A DNA stretch of 64,000 nucleotides from Henriciella marina (GCF_027213945.1 NZ_JAPWGW010000004.1:124001-188000), one strand, 5' to 3'; counted from the first letter of the stretch, positions 54,108 through 63,113 are shown. Notes: a model not told the origin generated them from the letters alone. Numbers and translations: made by a program.

Positions 54108-54139
54108 AAAAAAAAGAAGGCGCCCCGAAGAGCGCCTTC
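54108..54139 (-). terminator. Rho-independent terminator of the SYLF gene
   Basis: On the minus strand GAAGGCGC (from 54139) and GCGCCTTC (to 54116) form a perfect 8-bp stem with an 8-base loop, followed by eight T. It lies 25 bases after the stop of the SYLF-domain gene. Confidence 0.93.
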
Positions 54140-54163
54140 CAATCTGTCACGGATTTCAGAGAC

Positions 54164-54838
54164 TTAGTCGTCGTCATCGATGTCCATCATGTCGTCATCA
54201 TCATGGTCCATATCATCATGGTCCATATCGTCATGGTCCATCATGTCATCATCGTCTTCGGCTTCTGGCTCGTCATCATGCCAGATGCGCAGCGCGTTGA
54301 CGCTCAGCTCGGCATTCAGGCCTTCGGCATTGATGATGTAGATGCGCGGATCACCTGTGGCGGCCATCGCATTGGCGTCGGCGTCAACGACGGTTGCGCC
54401 GGCGGCTGCGCCGACTTCCCATTCGTCACCGTCCATCAGCTCATCAAGCGCGTCCTGCTCCTGAAAGACATAGACCACCTGGGATTTGTCAACGCCGGCC
54501 TGAAGGCCAACGGACGCCTTGCCAATATAGTATTGGCCGGTGGGCTCACCATCGATGAAGAGAACGCCTTCACCGCCGGCGCCGCCAACTATCAGGTCAG
54601 CTTTCCAGACTTCCGGGAAGACGAGGACGCCAGCTGCCGCGTCGATGTCTGCGCCGCAGGTCTCAGCGACGGTACGGCAGTTGTCCAAGGTCGCCTTCGC
54701 TTCCTGGACATTCTCGAACTTGTAGGCCTGCTCACGATGTTCTTTGTGATTATCTGCGAGGGCCGGGGCACCTGCAAGCAGCGCTGCTGCGCCCGCAGCA
54801 AGCGTCGAGTTGCGAAGAAGAGTCTTGGATAGGGTCAT
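54164..54838 (-). CDS. Exported SYLF/Ysc84-like protein with Asp/Met/His-rich tail
   Basis: 224 residues: signal peptide (about 1-28, ending APALA), then a SYLF-type lipid-binding domain (GVLVFPEVWKADLIVGGAGG, GQYYIGKASVGLQAGVDKSQ, GAAAGATVVDADANAMA) and a C-terminal 33-residue tail built of DDMDH-like units, almost all Asp, Met and His. The ATG at 54838 is chosen over 54886 because it gives a clean signal peptide. SYLF proteins bind phosphoinositides in eukaryotes; bacterial roles are unknown. The tail could bind metal cations. Confidence 0.8.
   Translation of the reverse strand: MTLSKTLLRNSTLAAGAAALLAGAPALADNHKEHREQAYKFENVQEAKATLDNCRTVAETCGADIDAAAGVLVFPEVWKADLIVGGAGGEGVLFIDGEPTGQYYIGKASVGLQAGVDKSQVVYVFQEQDALDELMDGDEWEVGAAAGATVVDADANAMAATGDPRIYIINAEGLNAELSVNALRIWHDDEPEAEDDDDMMDHDDMDHDDMDHDDDDMMDIDDDD
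54201..54245 (-). repeat. Tandem 15-base repeat encoding the DDMDH tail
   Basis: Three successive 15-base units, TCATGGTCCATATCA, TCATGGTCCATATCG and TCATGGTCCATCATG on the plus strand, encode repeated D-D-M-D-H residues. Being in frame (15 bases), copy-number change would lengthen or shorten the tail without a frameshift. Confidence 0.75.
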
Positions 54839-54970
54839 GGCGTTCTGCCTCCTGAACTTGCGTTCGCTCCGGGCCTCATTGCCCAAAGCTTGGTATGGCA
54901 GAACAAACCCTCACAGGCGGGGCGTGTTCCAAAAAATGTAGGTGCTGGCCGTGCCCGGGCTCGAACTCCC

Positions 54971-55297
54971 TCAGAGAGAGAAGCTTGTCCCGCAGCCACA
55001 GGCCGCCGTCGCGTTCGGATTGTTGATCTTGAAAGCCGCGCCGATCAGCTCGTTTGAGAAATCGATCTCGGAGCCGCGCATGAATTCCATGCTCATCTCA
55101 TCGACAAGCACCTGCGCGCCATCGCGCTCCACGATGACATCATCATCGTTTTTCGTGTCTTCGAGGTCGAACTTGTAGGAAAAGCCCGAACAGCCACCAC
55201 CTTCGACTGACACGCGAAGGTAGTCCTTGTCGGACTGTTTTGCCAGAATCGCATTAACGCGCCGGGCAGCACTTTCGGAAAGGGTGACGTCGCTCAT
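54971..55297 (-). CDS. erpA: Iron-sulfur cluster insertion protein (ErpA/HesB family)
   Basis: 108 residues; A-type carrier that passes Fe-S clusters to apo-enzymes. The three ligand cysteines are visible in EGGGCSGFSY and ACGCGTSF. Segments LRVSVEGGGCSGF and IDFSNELIGAAFKINNPNA are typical. The ErpA rather than IscA name follows its usual place beside dgt in alphaproteobacteria. Its ATG overlaps the dgt ATG on the other strand. Confidence 0.93.
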   Translation of the reverse strand: MSDVTLSESAARRVNAILAKQSDKDYLRVSVEGGGCSGFSYKFDLEDTKNDDDVIVERDGAQVLVDEMSMEFMRGSEIDFSNELIGAAFKINNPNATAACGCGTSFSL

Positions 55298-56498
55298 GAC
55301 TCACAAGATAGGTAAACCTGCGCTTCCAGAAAAGAGAGCGGTGTTTGCAACACTGTGGGAAAGCTCCCGCGGGCGTTTCCACGAAGAGGCTGAATCGGCC
55401 ACGCGCACGCCATTTCAGCGTGACCGGGACCGAATTATCCACTCATCCGGATTTCGCCGCCTGAAGCAGAAAACGCAGGTTTTTGTCGCTCATGAAGGCG
55501 ACCATTACCGCACGCGCCTGACCCACTCGCTGGAAGTTGCGCAGATTGCGCGGTCCGTTGCGCGCCGGCTTGGCGTCGATGAAGACCTGGCTGAGGCGAT
55601 GGCGCTGGCCCATGATCTTGGTCATCCGCCATTTGGTCATGCAGGCGAAGACCAGCTCGACGCGTGCATGGAGGCCTTCGAAGGCTTTGATCACAATGCG
55701 CAGACCCTGCGCGTCGTGACGCGGCTTGAACAGCGCTATCCCAATTTCGACGGTCTCAACCTGACCTGGGAGATGCTGGAGGGCCTCGTTAAGCATAATG
55801 GCCCGCTGATCACCGATGGTACGCCTGTCTCAGCGCTACCTGCTGCGTTCCGCGACTTCCCGCAGCTGGAGCGGCTTGAACTTGACCAGTTTGCGGGACC
55901 GGAAGCGCAGATTGCCGCGCTGGCCGATGATATTGCCTACAATAATCACGATATTGATGACGGTATCGCGGCGGGCCTTTTCACCATTGATGACATGCTA
56001 CACCTGCCACTTGTTGGTGACGTCTTCCGGTCTGTGCGGATAGAGCATCCCGTGCTCGACACGCAGCGCACGGTCTATGAAGCCGTGAGACGCCTGATCG
56101 GCCTCTGGATTGGCGATCTCGTCGCCGAGACCGAGAGACGCGTGGCGCGTCACAATCCGCAGTCGGCCGCTGAAGTGCGGGCGCTGCCAGAGCCGCTGGT
56201 CGCCTTTTCGGATGATTTCGACGCGCAGCAGAGGGCGCTGCGGGCCTTCCTGTTCGAGCGGATGTACAAGCACTACAAGGTCAACCGGATGCGCAGCCAG
56301 GCAAAGCGCGTGCTGAAAGAGCTGTTTGAGCTTTTCCTCGCCGAGCCTGACATCCTGCCACCGCCGCTGAGGCAGGACGCTGAACAGGCGCCAGAGGCGC
56401 GGCGCGCCCGGCTTGTCTGCGACTATATCGCTGGCATGACGGACAATTACGCCATCGACCTGCACCGCAAGGTCTTCAGCATCGAGGGCATGGTGTGA
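55296..56498 (+). CDS. dgt: Deoxyguanosinetriphosphate triphosphohydrolase-like protein
   Basis: HD-domain dNTPase releasing triphosphate. 400 residues from ATG 55296. Motifs: PFQRDRDRIIHSSGFRRL, HYRTRLTHSLEVAQIAR, the HD pair AHDLGHPPFGHAGE, and DDIAYNNHDIDDG. The ATG shares the sequence CATG with the erpA start, so its ribosome site lies in erpA; a GTG at 55341 with AAGAGAG just before is an alternative that would shorten it by 15 residues. Normally argS follows; here SPOR follows. Confidence 0.93.
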   Translation: MTHKIGKPALPEKRAVFATLWESSRGRFHEEAESATRTPFQRDRDRIIHSSGFRRLKQKTQVFVAHEGDHYRTRLTHSLEVAQIARSVARRLGVDEDLAEAMALAHDLGHPPFGHAGEDQLDACMEAFEGFDHNAQTLRVVTRLEQRYPNFDGLNLTWEMLEGLVKHNGPLITDGTPVSALPAAFRDFPQLERLELDQFAGPEAQIAALADDIAYNNHDIDDGIAAGLFTIDDMLHLPLVGDVFRSVRIEHPVLDTQRTVYEAVRRLIGLWIGDLVAETERRVARHNPQSAAEVRALPEPLVAFSDDFDAQQRALRAFLFERMYKHYKVNRMRSQAKRVLKELFELFLAEPDILPPPLRQDAEQAPEARRARLVCDYIAGMTDNYAIDLHRKVFSIEGMV

Positions 56499-56537
56499 GC
56501 CGCTTACAGGGCAAAGGGCACGCCGATTCAAGGATCG

Positions 56538-56565
56538 TTAACAAAGCACTGGCAATTTCTTAACC
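56538..56565 (+). promoter_or_regulatory. Paired TTAAC elements before the SPOR gene
   Basis: TTAAC (56538-56542) and TTAACC (56560-56565) are spaced 22 bases start to start, two helical turns, in the only AT-rich stretch between dgt and SPOR. Each resembles a CtrA half-site, but the spacing is not the canonical TTAA-N7-TTAA. A GATTC site is at 56525. Confidence 0.3.
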
Positions 56566-56598
56566 AATATTCAAAGGCGACGAAGGGGCAGGCGTGCG

Positions 56599-57408
56599 AT
56601 GAGCCACGGCAGCAACAGATACGACTACGCGTCCTATGAGGATGAATATCGCGGGTTCGAGATACGCGATGATGAGTCGGCGCGCGGACCGCTGATCCTT
56701 GCTCTGGCTATCGGTGTCCTGATCGTCTTTGCCGCTGTCGTGTGGAACACTTACAGGCAGGGCGTACGCGAAGAAGACGGTGAACTGCCAATGGTCACGG
56801 CAGATGCCGAGCCCTTCAAGACCGTACCAGAAGACCGCGGCGGTATTCAGATCGAGGATCTGGATCGCAGGCTCTATGACAATATTGACGGGTCTACCCG
56901 GCCACCCGAGCCGCAGCCGGTCGCAGGCGAACGCGAGCTTGCCATGCTGGCCGGTCCACCGATGGACCTGCGCGGTGGGTCCGGTTCGAGCTCATCGCAA
57001 GGTGCCGCGCCAGCCGAAGTGCAGGCTGATGATCTGCCGCCGCTGGAACAGCCTGCGCCAGCCGCCACTGATGAGCGCCATGACGACCCAGCCATCGACA
57101 CGGCCCCGCCTGTTGAGCCGGCGCGCGGCGGACGGTTTACTTTCACGGCCAACGGCCCATTTCTGGTTCAGATCTCGGCTGTGCGTAGCCAGGCTGCCGC
57201 TGATGAGGCGTGGAGCCGCGTGCAGAGCCGTTATCCAGACGTGTTTACCGGCGCCGAGAAAGTGGTTGAACGGGCCGATCTCGGCGCGAATGGTATTTTC
57301 TTTCGGGTGAGAGCAGGGCGCTTTGATACAAGAAGCGATGCAAGCGAATTCTGCGAATCCTATAAACGGGTTGGTGGAGACTGTATCATCACTCGCGAGA
57401 CGCCATGA
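56599..57408 (+). CDS. SPOR-domain cell-envelope protein
   Basis: 269 residues: cytoplasmic N-terminus of about 30 residues (SNRYDYASYEDEYRGFEI), one TM (about 34-53, LILALAIGVLIVFAAVVW), a long Pro/Glu-rich periplasmic linker, and a C-terminal SPOR domain (about 185-265: FLVQISAVRSQAAADEAW, FFRVRAGRFDTRSDASEFCE). SPOR domains bind denuded peptidoglycan at division sites. ATGA overlap with nagZ, a peptidoglycan-recycling enzyme, supports a cell-wall role. Confidence 0.93.
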   Translation: MSHGSNRYDYASYEDEYRGFEIRDDESARGPLILALAIGVLIVFAAVVWNTYRQGVREEDGELPMVTADAEPFKTVPEDRGGIQIEDLDRRLYDNIDGSTRPPEPQPVAGERELAMLAGPPMDLRGGSGSSSSQGAAPAEVQADDLPPLEQPAPAATDERHDDPAIDTAPPVEPARGGRFTFTANGPFLVQISAVRSQAAADEAWSRVQSRYPDVFTGAEKVVERADLGANGIFFRVRAGRFDTRSDASEFCESYKRVGGDCIITRETP

Positions 57409-58448
57409 CCAACAAGGCTTGCATATTGAGCATTTCGGGGCCGGTTCTTCAAAAGGAGGAATCGGCCCTTTTCGCAGATCAGAAGCCATGGGGTGTGATT
57501 CTCATGGGCCGGTCCTGCCAGACGCGCGACCAGGTGCGCCGCTGCGTCGATGATATCTGGGAAGCGGTTGGCCGAGAGATCCTTATCTTCATCGACCAGG
57601 AGGGCGGGCGTGTGGCGCGTCTGAAATCGCCTGAATGGCCGCTTTTCCCGCGCGGGGAGCTCTATGGTGAGCTTTATGGCCGCGACAGGGAGTTGGGGCT
57701 TGAGGCGGTCTGGCTTGGTCACCGGCTCATGGCAGCTGAACTGACGGTATTGGGCATCCATGCAGACTGCGCGCCTGTGTGCGACCTTCCGCAGCCAGGC
57801 GCACATGATGTCATCGGGGACCGGGCCTTCGGCACCGATCCAGACGTGGTGGGCGCGATCGCGGCTGCGGCGCTCAAAGGTCTTGAGGATGGCGGCGTGG
57901 CGGGCGTCATCAAACATATCCCCGGCCATGGCCGCTCGACCGCAGACAGCCATCTGGAGCTGCCGCGTGTCACTGCGGGCGACAATGAGCTGTCCTCGGA
58001 TTTTGCCGCCTTTGCCCATGTCGCCCATGCGCCAATGGCCATGACGGCCCATATTTCCTATGATCGTTTTGATGAAGGACGCGCTGCGACGGTCTCTCCG
58101 ATCATGATTAATGAGGTCATCCGGCAGCGAATCGGGTTTGATGGGCTGCTTATGACTGATGATCTTGGCATGCAGGCTCTTGGCGGGACGCTCACCGAGC
58201 GCGCTGACGCGTCGATTTCTGCGGGCTGTGACATGCTACTGCACTGCTCTGGCTTCCTGCACGATGCGGACGCTATTTTCGCCGAAATGCGTGAAGTGGC
58301 CGAAGCTGCGCCTGAGCTTTCCGGCAAAGCATTTACCCGTGCAGAAGCGGCTGAAGCGGCCACCCAGCGCGAGACGTCGTTTGACACCGAAGCAGGCTGG
58401 GCGCGCTTCAAATCACTCATTCCGAACACAGGCTCCATCAGCGTATGA
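57405..58448 (+). CDS. nagZ: Beta-N-acetylhexosaminidase NagZ
   Basis: GH3 enzyme releasing GlcNAc from anhydromuropeptides in the cytoplasm. 347 residues. Seen: FIDQEGGRVARL, DCAPVCDLPQPGAHDVIGDR (read as CAPVCDL and HDVIGDR), the catalytic His loop KHIPGHGRSTADSHLELP, and the nucleophile Asp in LLMTDDLGMQAL. Coupled by 4-base overlaps both to SPOR upstream and scpA downstream. Confidence 0.96.
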   Translation: MTNKACILSISGPVLQKEESALFADQKPWGVILMGRSCQTRDQVRRCVDDIWEAVGREILIFIDQEGGRVARLKSPEWPLFPRGELYGELYGRDRELGLEAVWLGHRLMAAELTVLGIHADCAPVCDLPQPGAHDVIGDRAFGTDPDVVGAIAAAALKGLEDGGVAGVIKHIPGHGRSTADSHLELPRVTAGDNELSSDFAAFAHVAHAPMAMTAHISYDRFDEGRAATVSPIMINEVIRQRIGFDGLLMTDDLGMQALGGTLTERADASISAGCDMLLHCSGFLHDADAIFAEMREVAEAAPELSGKAFTRAEAAEAATQRETSFDTEAGWARFKSLIPNTGSISV

Positions 58449-59263
58449 GTTCGCAACTCGTCTCCAGCGACCTGATCGACCGCGATGACCTAGAAAACGG
58501 GGATTATTTCGCGGTTGATATCGATGGATATGAGGGGCCGCTTCATCTGCTGCTGGATCTGGCGCGTCGCCAGAAAGTAGACCTGCTCAAGGTCTCCATG
58601 CTGGAACTTGCCAACCAGTATATCGGCTTCATCGAGGACGCCCGCGAGAAGCGAATAGACCTTGCGGCTGACTATCTGCTCATGGCCGCATGGCTGGCTT
58701 TCATGAAGTCGCGCCTGCTGCTGCCCAAGCCTGAAAAGGCCGCCAATGATGAGATCGATGGCGAGGAGATGGCTGCACGCCTCGCTTTCCGCCTGAAGCG
58801 TCTTGAGGCGATGCGCGAGGCTGGGCAAGAGTTGATGGATCTCGCGCAGCTTGGCCAGGAAGTGTTCCTCCGCGGGGCACCTGAGCAACCGCGCGTGATC
58901 AAGCATACTGAATACGACATATCGCTCTGGCACCTCATGCAGGCTTTCGGCGGTATCCGTCAGCGCCGCGAAGAAGCCGCACCGCACAAGGTTGTGCATC
59001 AATATGTTCTGCCACTAGAGCATGCGCGCGACTCGCTCAAAAGTTTGAGCAAGATGATCGATAGCTGGGCCAGCCTCGATGAACTGCGCCAGCGCATGAA
59101 GGATGTTGCAGGCGACATTCCGCCCCGATCGGTCACAGCGAGCGTCTTCGCAGCGGCACTGGAACTGGCGCGCGATGGCGACATTGAAATCCGGCAGGGA
59201 GCTCACTTCCAGCCGCTTTACCTGCGCGGCAGCCAGGACAGACAGGAAGGGATGGGCGGATGA
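58445..59263 (+). CDS. scpA: Chromosome segregation and condensation protein ScpA
   Basis: Kleisin of the SMC-ScpAB complex. 272 residues. The N-terminal segment YEGPLHLLLDLARRQKVDLLKVSML is the SMC-neck-binding kleisin signature; LAADYLLMAAWLAFMKSRLLLP follows; the C-terminal winged helix (SVTASVFAAALELARDGDIEIRQ) binds the SMC head. Begins with ATGA overlapping nagZ and ends overlapping scpB. Confidence 0.95.
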   Translation: MSSQLVSSDLIDRDDLENGDYFAVDIDGYEGPLHLLLDLARRQKVDLLKVSMLELANQYIGFIEDAREKRIDLAADYLLMAAWLAFMKSRLLLPKPEKAANDEIDGEEMAARLAFRLKRLEAMREAGQELMDLAQLGQEVFLRGAPEQPRVIKHTEYDISLWHLMQAFGGIRQRREEAAPHKVVHQYVLPLEHARDSLKSLSKMIDSWASLDELRQRMKDVAGDIPPRSVTASVFAAALELARDGDIEIRQGAHFQPLYLRGSQDRQEGMGG

Positions 59264-60042
59264 CCGCGATACCCCGTTTTGAGAACGAAAAGCTGGAAGA
59301 CGCGCCGGAAGAGATTCGCGATGCCGTGCGCCAGCTTTCCTTTGCTTACAGGCGCTCTGAGGAGCTGCTGAAGCGTGAGGCTGATGGCGGCGCCGATGTC
59401 ATCGCGGACGCGCTGCGCCGGGCTGAAGCCATTCTTTTTGCCGCGGGTGAGCCGCTGAGCGCCGAGCAGGTTGCGGAAGTGCTTCCGCAGGGGATCGATG
59501 CCGCAACCGTGCTGATGTCGCTCAAAGCGGCTTACGCGCATCGCGGCGTCACGCTGGTCGAAGTGGCAGGCAAATGGCGCTTCCAGACGGCGGAAGACCT
59601 TGCCTATCTCTTCGTTGAAGAGCGCCAAGAGCAGAAGAAGCTGTCTCAGGCGGCGCTCGAAACGCTCGCCATTATCTCCTATGGCCAGCCTGTCACGCGC
59701 GCCGAGATCGAGGCTGTGCGCGGTGTGGCCGTGTCAAAAGGCACGATCGACCAGCTCATGGAAGCGGGCTGGGTGAAAATCAAAGGCCGCCGTCAGACGC
59801 CGGGCCGCCCGGTGACCTATGGTACGACCAATGGCTTTCTGGAGCATTTTGGGCTGGAAAGCCTCGACATGCTGCCGGGCAGGGCCGAACTTCAGGCAGG
59901 GGGGCTCCTGTCTGACGTCGTGCCGCCGGACTTTGATCCGGGCGACATCGATATGCCTGCAACCGAGGGCGAGGCCGATGATCACGGAATTGAGCAGGAC
60001 GGTACGTTCGTGACAGACTTCATGGGCAGCGAAGACGACTGA
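59260..60042 (+). CDS. scpB: Segregation and condensation protein ScpB
   Basis: 260 residues, two tandem winged-helix domains: ALRRAEAILFAAGEPLSAEQVAEVL in the first and SQAALETLAIISYGQPVTRAEIEAVRGV (two parts) in the second, with PGRPVTYGTTNGFLEHFGL between. The N-terminal ~40 residues and the acidic C-terminus (about 230-260) are extensions. Partner of ScpA in SMC loading. ATGA overlap with scpA. Confidence 0.95.
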   Translation: MTAIPRFENEKLEDAPEEIRDAVRQLSFAYRRSEELLKREADGGADVIADALRRAEAILFAAGEPLSAEQVAEVLPQGIDAATVLMSLKAAYAHRGVTLVEVAGKWRFQTAEDLAYLFVEERQEQKKLSQAALETLAIISYGQPVTRAEIEAVRGVAVSKGTIDQLMEAGWVKIKGRRQTPGRPVTYGTTNGFLEHFGLESLDMLPGRAELQAGGLLSDVVPPDFDPGDIDMPATEGEADDHGIEQDGTFVTDFMGSEDD

Positions 60043-60125
60043 TTGCACGTTATTGTGTGATCGTTACCCATTGAGAGTTATCCTGATGGGCGCTACTTGT
60101 GCAGAAGAACTTCTGGAGACCTTCC

Positions 60126-60380
60126 ATGGCCCCTAGCTGGATGCAGCTTCTTATCGTGCTGATCGTCGCCCTTCTGCTGTTTGGCGGGCGCGGCCGGATT
60201 TCTTCCATCATGGGTGACATGGCCAAAGGCGTCCGCAGCTTCCGCAAGGGGCTGAATGACGATGAGGAGGCAGACAGCGAGGACAAGGACACTTCCAAGT
60301 CCAAACAGTCGCGCCACCTCAGTGACGACAAGATGGTGAACGTCACGCCTGAGAAGGACAAGTCGAAAACCTCCAGCTGA
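60126..60380 (+). CDS. tatA: Sec-independent protein translocase subunit TatA
   Basis: 84 residues from ATG 60126: one short TM ([17 protein letters not shown]), an amphipathic helix with the family motif ([23 protein letters not shown]), then a charged, unstructured tail of Lys/Asp/Ser. It forms the translocation pore ring for folded proteins. The ATG at 60099 adds nine unconserved residues. First of tatA-tatB-tatC. Confidence 0.95.
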   Translation: MAPSWMQLLIVLIVALLLFGGRGRISSIMGDMAKGVRSFRKGLNDDEEADSEDKDTSKSKQSRHLSDDKMVNVTPEKDKSKTSS

Positions 60381-60403
60381 CAGGCAAGTGAGGCCGGCTA
60401 AGC

Positions 60404-60883
60404 ATGCTTCCACAATTTGGTCTCACCGAGTTCATGCTCGTGGCAATTGTTGCGTTGATTGTCGTGGGTCCGAAGGACCTGCCGCTGATGATGCGCAAGC
60501 TTGGCCAGTTCGTCGCCAAGGGCCGCGCCATGGCGCGCGAGTTTCAGTCTGCTTTCGATGATATTGCACGCCAGGCGGAGCTGGATGAGCTGCGCAAGGA
60601 AATTGAGGATCTGCGCCGTGACAATGCGCTGACCGACGCGGTCAATGACATGAAGAAGGCCGAAAGCGACATCAATCGCCGCGTGATGATGGAAAACCCC
60701 TGGCCCGAAGCGGGCAAGGAAGGCGGACCGGGTGTCATTTCAGATAGCAAGGATGCGCCGAGCACAACGGATGAGAGTCTTCCGGGTGAGAAGTCGGCTG
60801 CTTCGACCAGCGGAAAGGCTGAAGGCACGCCGGATGACCCAGCCAAGCCTGACGATGATGGCAAGAAGGCCGCGTCCTCATGA
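60404..60883 (+). CDS. tatB: Sec-independent protein translocase subunit TatB
   Basis: 159 residues: N-terminal TM with the TatB-specific Glu and GP hinge (LTEFMLVAIVALIVVGPKDLP), a long amphipathic helix (KLGQFVAKGRAMAREFQSAF) and a polar C-terminal tail rich in Ser/Asp/Lys. Receives twin-arginine signal peptides with TatC. 23 bases after tatA; overlaps tatC by 4. Confidence 0.95.
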   Translation: MLPQFGLTEFMLVAIVALIVVGPKDLPLMMRKLGQFVAKGRAMAREFQSAFDDIARQAELDELRKEIEDLRRDNALTDAVNDMKKAESDINRRVMMENPWPEAGKEGGPGVISDSKDAPSTTDESLPGEKSAASTSGKAEGTPDDPAKPDDDGKKAASS

Positions 60884-61722
60884 GCAAAGACATGCGGGCC
60901 GACGAGCAGCCGAACTTCACCGACGAAGACAGCGAGATGGAATCATCGCGCGCGCCGCTGCTCGACCATCTCATTGAGCTGCGTACCCGGCTGATCTGGT
61001 CGATTGCGGCGCTGGCCGGGGCGACGCTTCTCTGCTTTTTCTTCGCGCGGCCGCTCTACAACATCCTGCTCGACCCCCTGGTTCAGGTCGCTGAGCTCGA
61101 GCGCGGCGAGACGCGCTTCGAGCTGATATATACAGCGCCTCTGGAAGTGTTTTTCGTCGAGCTGAAGCTGGCGCTATTTGCCGGTGTCTTTGTCGCTTTT
61201 CCAGTCATGGGCTGGCAGATCTATTCCTTCGTGGCGCCGGGTCTCTACAAGCGGGAGAAGGGCGCCGTCCTGCCTTTCCTGATCGCCGCGCCTGTCCTGT
61301 TCCTGCTCGGTGCTTTATTCGTCTATTGGGTCATGCTGCCGCTGATCTCGAACTTTGCGCTCTCATTCGAGCAGCAGGCTGCAGAAGGGCGAGCGGCCAT
61401 CACACCGCAGATCAAGGTGTCGGAGTACCTGTCGCTGGTCATGGCTCTGATGTTGGCGTTTGGTCTGAGCTTCCAGCTGCCGGTCGTGCTCAGCCTGCTC
61501 GGGCGGGCAGGGATCATTGGTAGCGATACGCTAAAGTCGGGGCGCAAGTACGCAGTTGTAGGTATCCTTGTCGCCGCAGCCTTCTTCACGCCGCCTGATC
61601 TTATCTCTCAGGTCATGCTGGCTGTGCCCGTCTTCCTTCTCTACGAGATCTCGATTGTCTGCGTCTCCATGATGGAGAAGAAGGCGGCAGAGGACGACGC
61701 GATAGACGCTGGCGATAATTGA
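60880..61722 (+). CDS. tatC: Sec-independent protein translocase subunit TatC
   Basis: 280 residues with six membrane spans. Typical are APLLDHLIELRTRLIWSI at the N-terminus, the FEL/P loop segment (YTAPLEVFFVELKLALFAG), FVAPGLYKREKGAVLPFLI and FGLSFQLPVVLSLLGRAGI. Core receptor for twin-arginine signal peptides. An N-terminal acidic extension of about 20 residues precedes the first span. Confidence 0.97.
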   Translation: MSKDMRADEQPNFTDEDSEMESSRAPLLDHLIELRTRLIWSIAALAGATLLCFFFARPLYNILLDPLVQVAELERGETRFELIYTAPLEVFFVELKLALFAGVFVAFPVMGWQIYSFVAPGLYKREKGAVLPFLIAAPVLFLLGALFVYWVMLPLISNFALSFEQQAAEGRAAITPQIKVSEYLSLVMALMLAFGLSFQLPVVLSLLGRAGIIGSDTLKSGRKYAVVGILVAAAFFTPPDLISQVMLAVPVFLLYEISIVCVSMMEKKAAEDDAIDAGDN

Positions 61723-61814
61723 CGCCTGCTGGTTCAGTTCAGACGGTTCCGCTGGCGCGCCAATTAGACTAGACGCTTCGGCAAGAGACAAAGAGCTGCC
61801 TGAAGGCCAAACCC

Positions 61815-63113
61815 ATGTTCGATATTCGCGCCATTCGTGAAAACCCTGACCACTTTCGCAAGGCCTGGAACCGGCGGACGTCCGGCCTCGGCGACAACGT
61901 CGATGACATCCTCGCCCATGATGCGGCCCTGCGTCAGGCGCTGACCGATAAGCAGGAGGCCGAAAGCGCGCGTAATGCCAATTCCAAGCTGATCGGCAAG
62001 GCAAAGGCGAGCGGCGATGAAGCCGAGTTTGAGCGCCTGCGCGATGAAGTCGCCAAGGCCAAGGAAACGATCGAGGCCGCTGGCGAACAGGAAGCTGCGG
62101 CCCGTAAGGAGCTGGAAGAGCTGATCCTCGGTCTGCCGAACCTTCCATTGGATGAAGTTCCGGAAGGCGAAGACGAAGCCGATAATGCTGAGCAGAAGAA
62201 GGTTGGCACGCCGACCGCGCTCGCCTTTGCGCCGAAGGACCATGCGGACCTTGGTGAAGCACTTGGCATGATGGACTTCGAGACCGCTGCCAAGATGTCG
62301 GGTTCGCGCTTCGTGCTGTTGCGCCACCAGCTTTCGCGGCTGGAGCGTGCGCTCGCAAACTACATGCTGGATGTCCAGACCGGAGAGCACGGATATCAGG
62401 AAACGAGCCCGCCATTCCTTGTACGTCCCAACGCGTTGGAAGGCACCGGCCAATTGCCCAAATTTGGTGAAGACTCCTTCGAGACGACAGACGGCATGTG
62501 GCTCATCGCGACGTCGGAAATCTCGCTCACCAATACGATTCGTGAAGACATCCTCGAAGGCGAAAGCCTTCCGCTTCGCATGACCGCGCATACGCCATGC
62601 TTTCGTTCGGAAGCGGGCAGTGCTGGGCGTGACACGAAGGGCATGATCCGCTTGCACCAGTTCAACAAGGTGGAGCTTGTCTCCATCGTCAAGGACGAAG
62701 CCGAAGGCCTTGAAGAGCTGGAGCGGATGACGCGCTGCGCCGAGACGATCCTTGAGCGTCTGGAGCTGCCTTACCGGCGCATGCTGCTCTGTACTGGCGA
62801 TATGGGCTTCGGCGCCCGCAAGACCTACGACCTCGAAGTCTGGCTGCCGAGCCAGGACACCTATCGTGAGATCAGCTCGTGTTCCTATTGCGGGGACTTC
62901 CAGGCCCGCCGGATGAATGCCCGCTGGCGCGCGGCACCAAGCGCTGACAATCCAAAGCCGAAGCCAGAATTCGTGCATACGCTGAACGGCTCCGGCCTCG
63001 CGGTCGGTCGTACGCTTGTTGCGGTTCTGGAAAACTATCAGCGTGAAGATGGCACGATTGGCGTGCCGGCCGTGCTGCGGCCCTATATGGGCGGGCTTGA
63101 GGTGATTGGATGA
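61815..63113 (+). CDS. serS: Seryl-tRNA synthetase
   Basis: 432 residues: N-terminal coiled-coil arm (about 30-105, rich in Glu/Ala/Lys, e.g. [20 protein letters not shown]) that binds the tRNA long variable arm, then a class II core with motif 2 [20 protein letters not shown] and motif 3 [22 protein letters not shown] 61815 is the conserved start. surE begins inside its stop. Confidence 0.97.
   Translation: MFDIRAIRENPDHFRKAWNRRTSGLGDNVDDILAHDAALRQALTDKQEAESARNANSKLIGKAKASGDEAEFERLRDEVAKAKETIEAAGEQEAAARKELEELILGLPNLPLDEVPEGEDEADNAEQKKVGTPTALAFAPKDHADLGEALGMMDFETAAKMSGSRFVLLRHQLSRLERALANYMLDVQTGEHGYQETSPPFLVRPNALEGTGQLPKFGEDSFETTDGMWLIATSEISLTNTIREDILEGESLPLRMTAHTPCFRSEAGSAGRDTKGMIRLHQFNKVELVSIVKDEAEGLEELERMTRCAETILERLELPYRRMLLCTGDMGFGARKTYDLEVWLPSQDTYREISSCSYCGDFQARRMNARWRAAPSADNPKPKPEFVHTLNGSGLAVGRTLVAVLENYQREDGTIGVPAVLRPYMGGLEVIG

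Noticed and set aside
54942-54975. Second tRNA-like 3' end (GTTCGAGCCCGGGCAC) after erpA on the minus strand, possible attachment-site remnant
   Set aside because: T stem fails to pair, the following bases do not make an acceptor arm, and no integrase or second copy exists in the window.
61764-62978. 404-codon frame opposite serS
   Set aside because: Antisense shadow; seryl-tRNA synthetase motifs lie on the plus strand.
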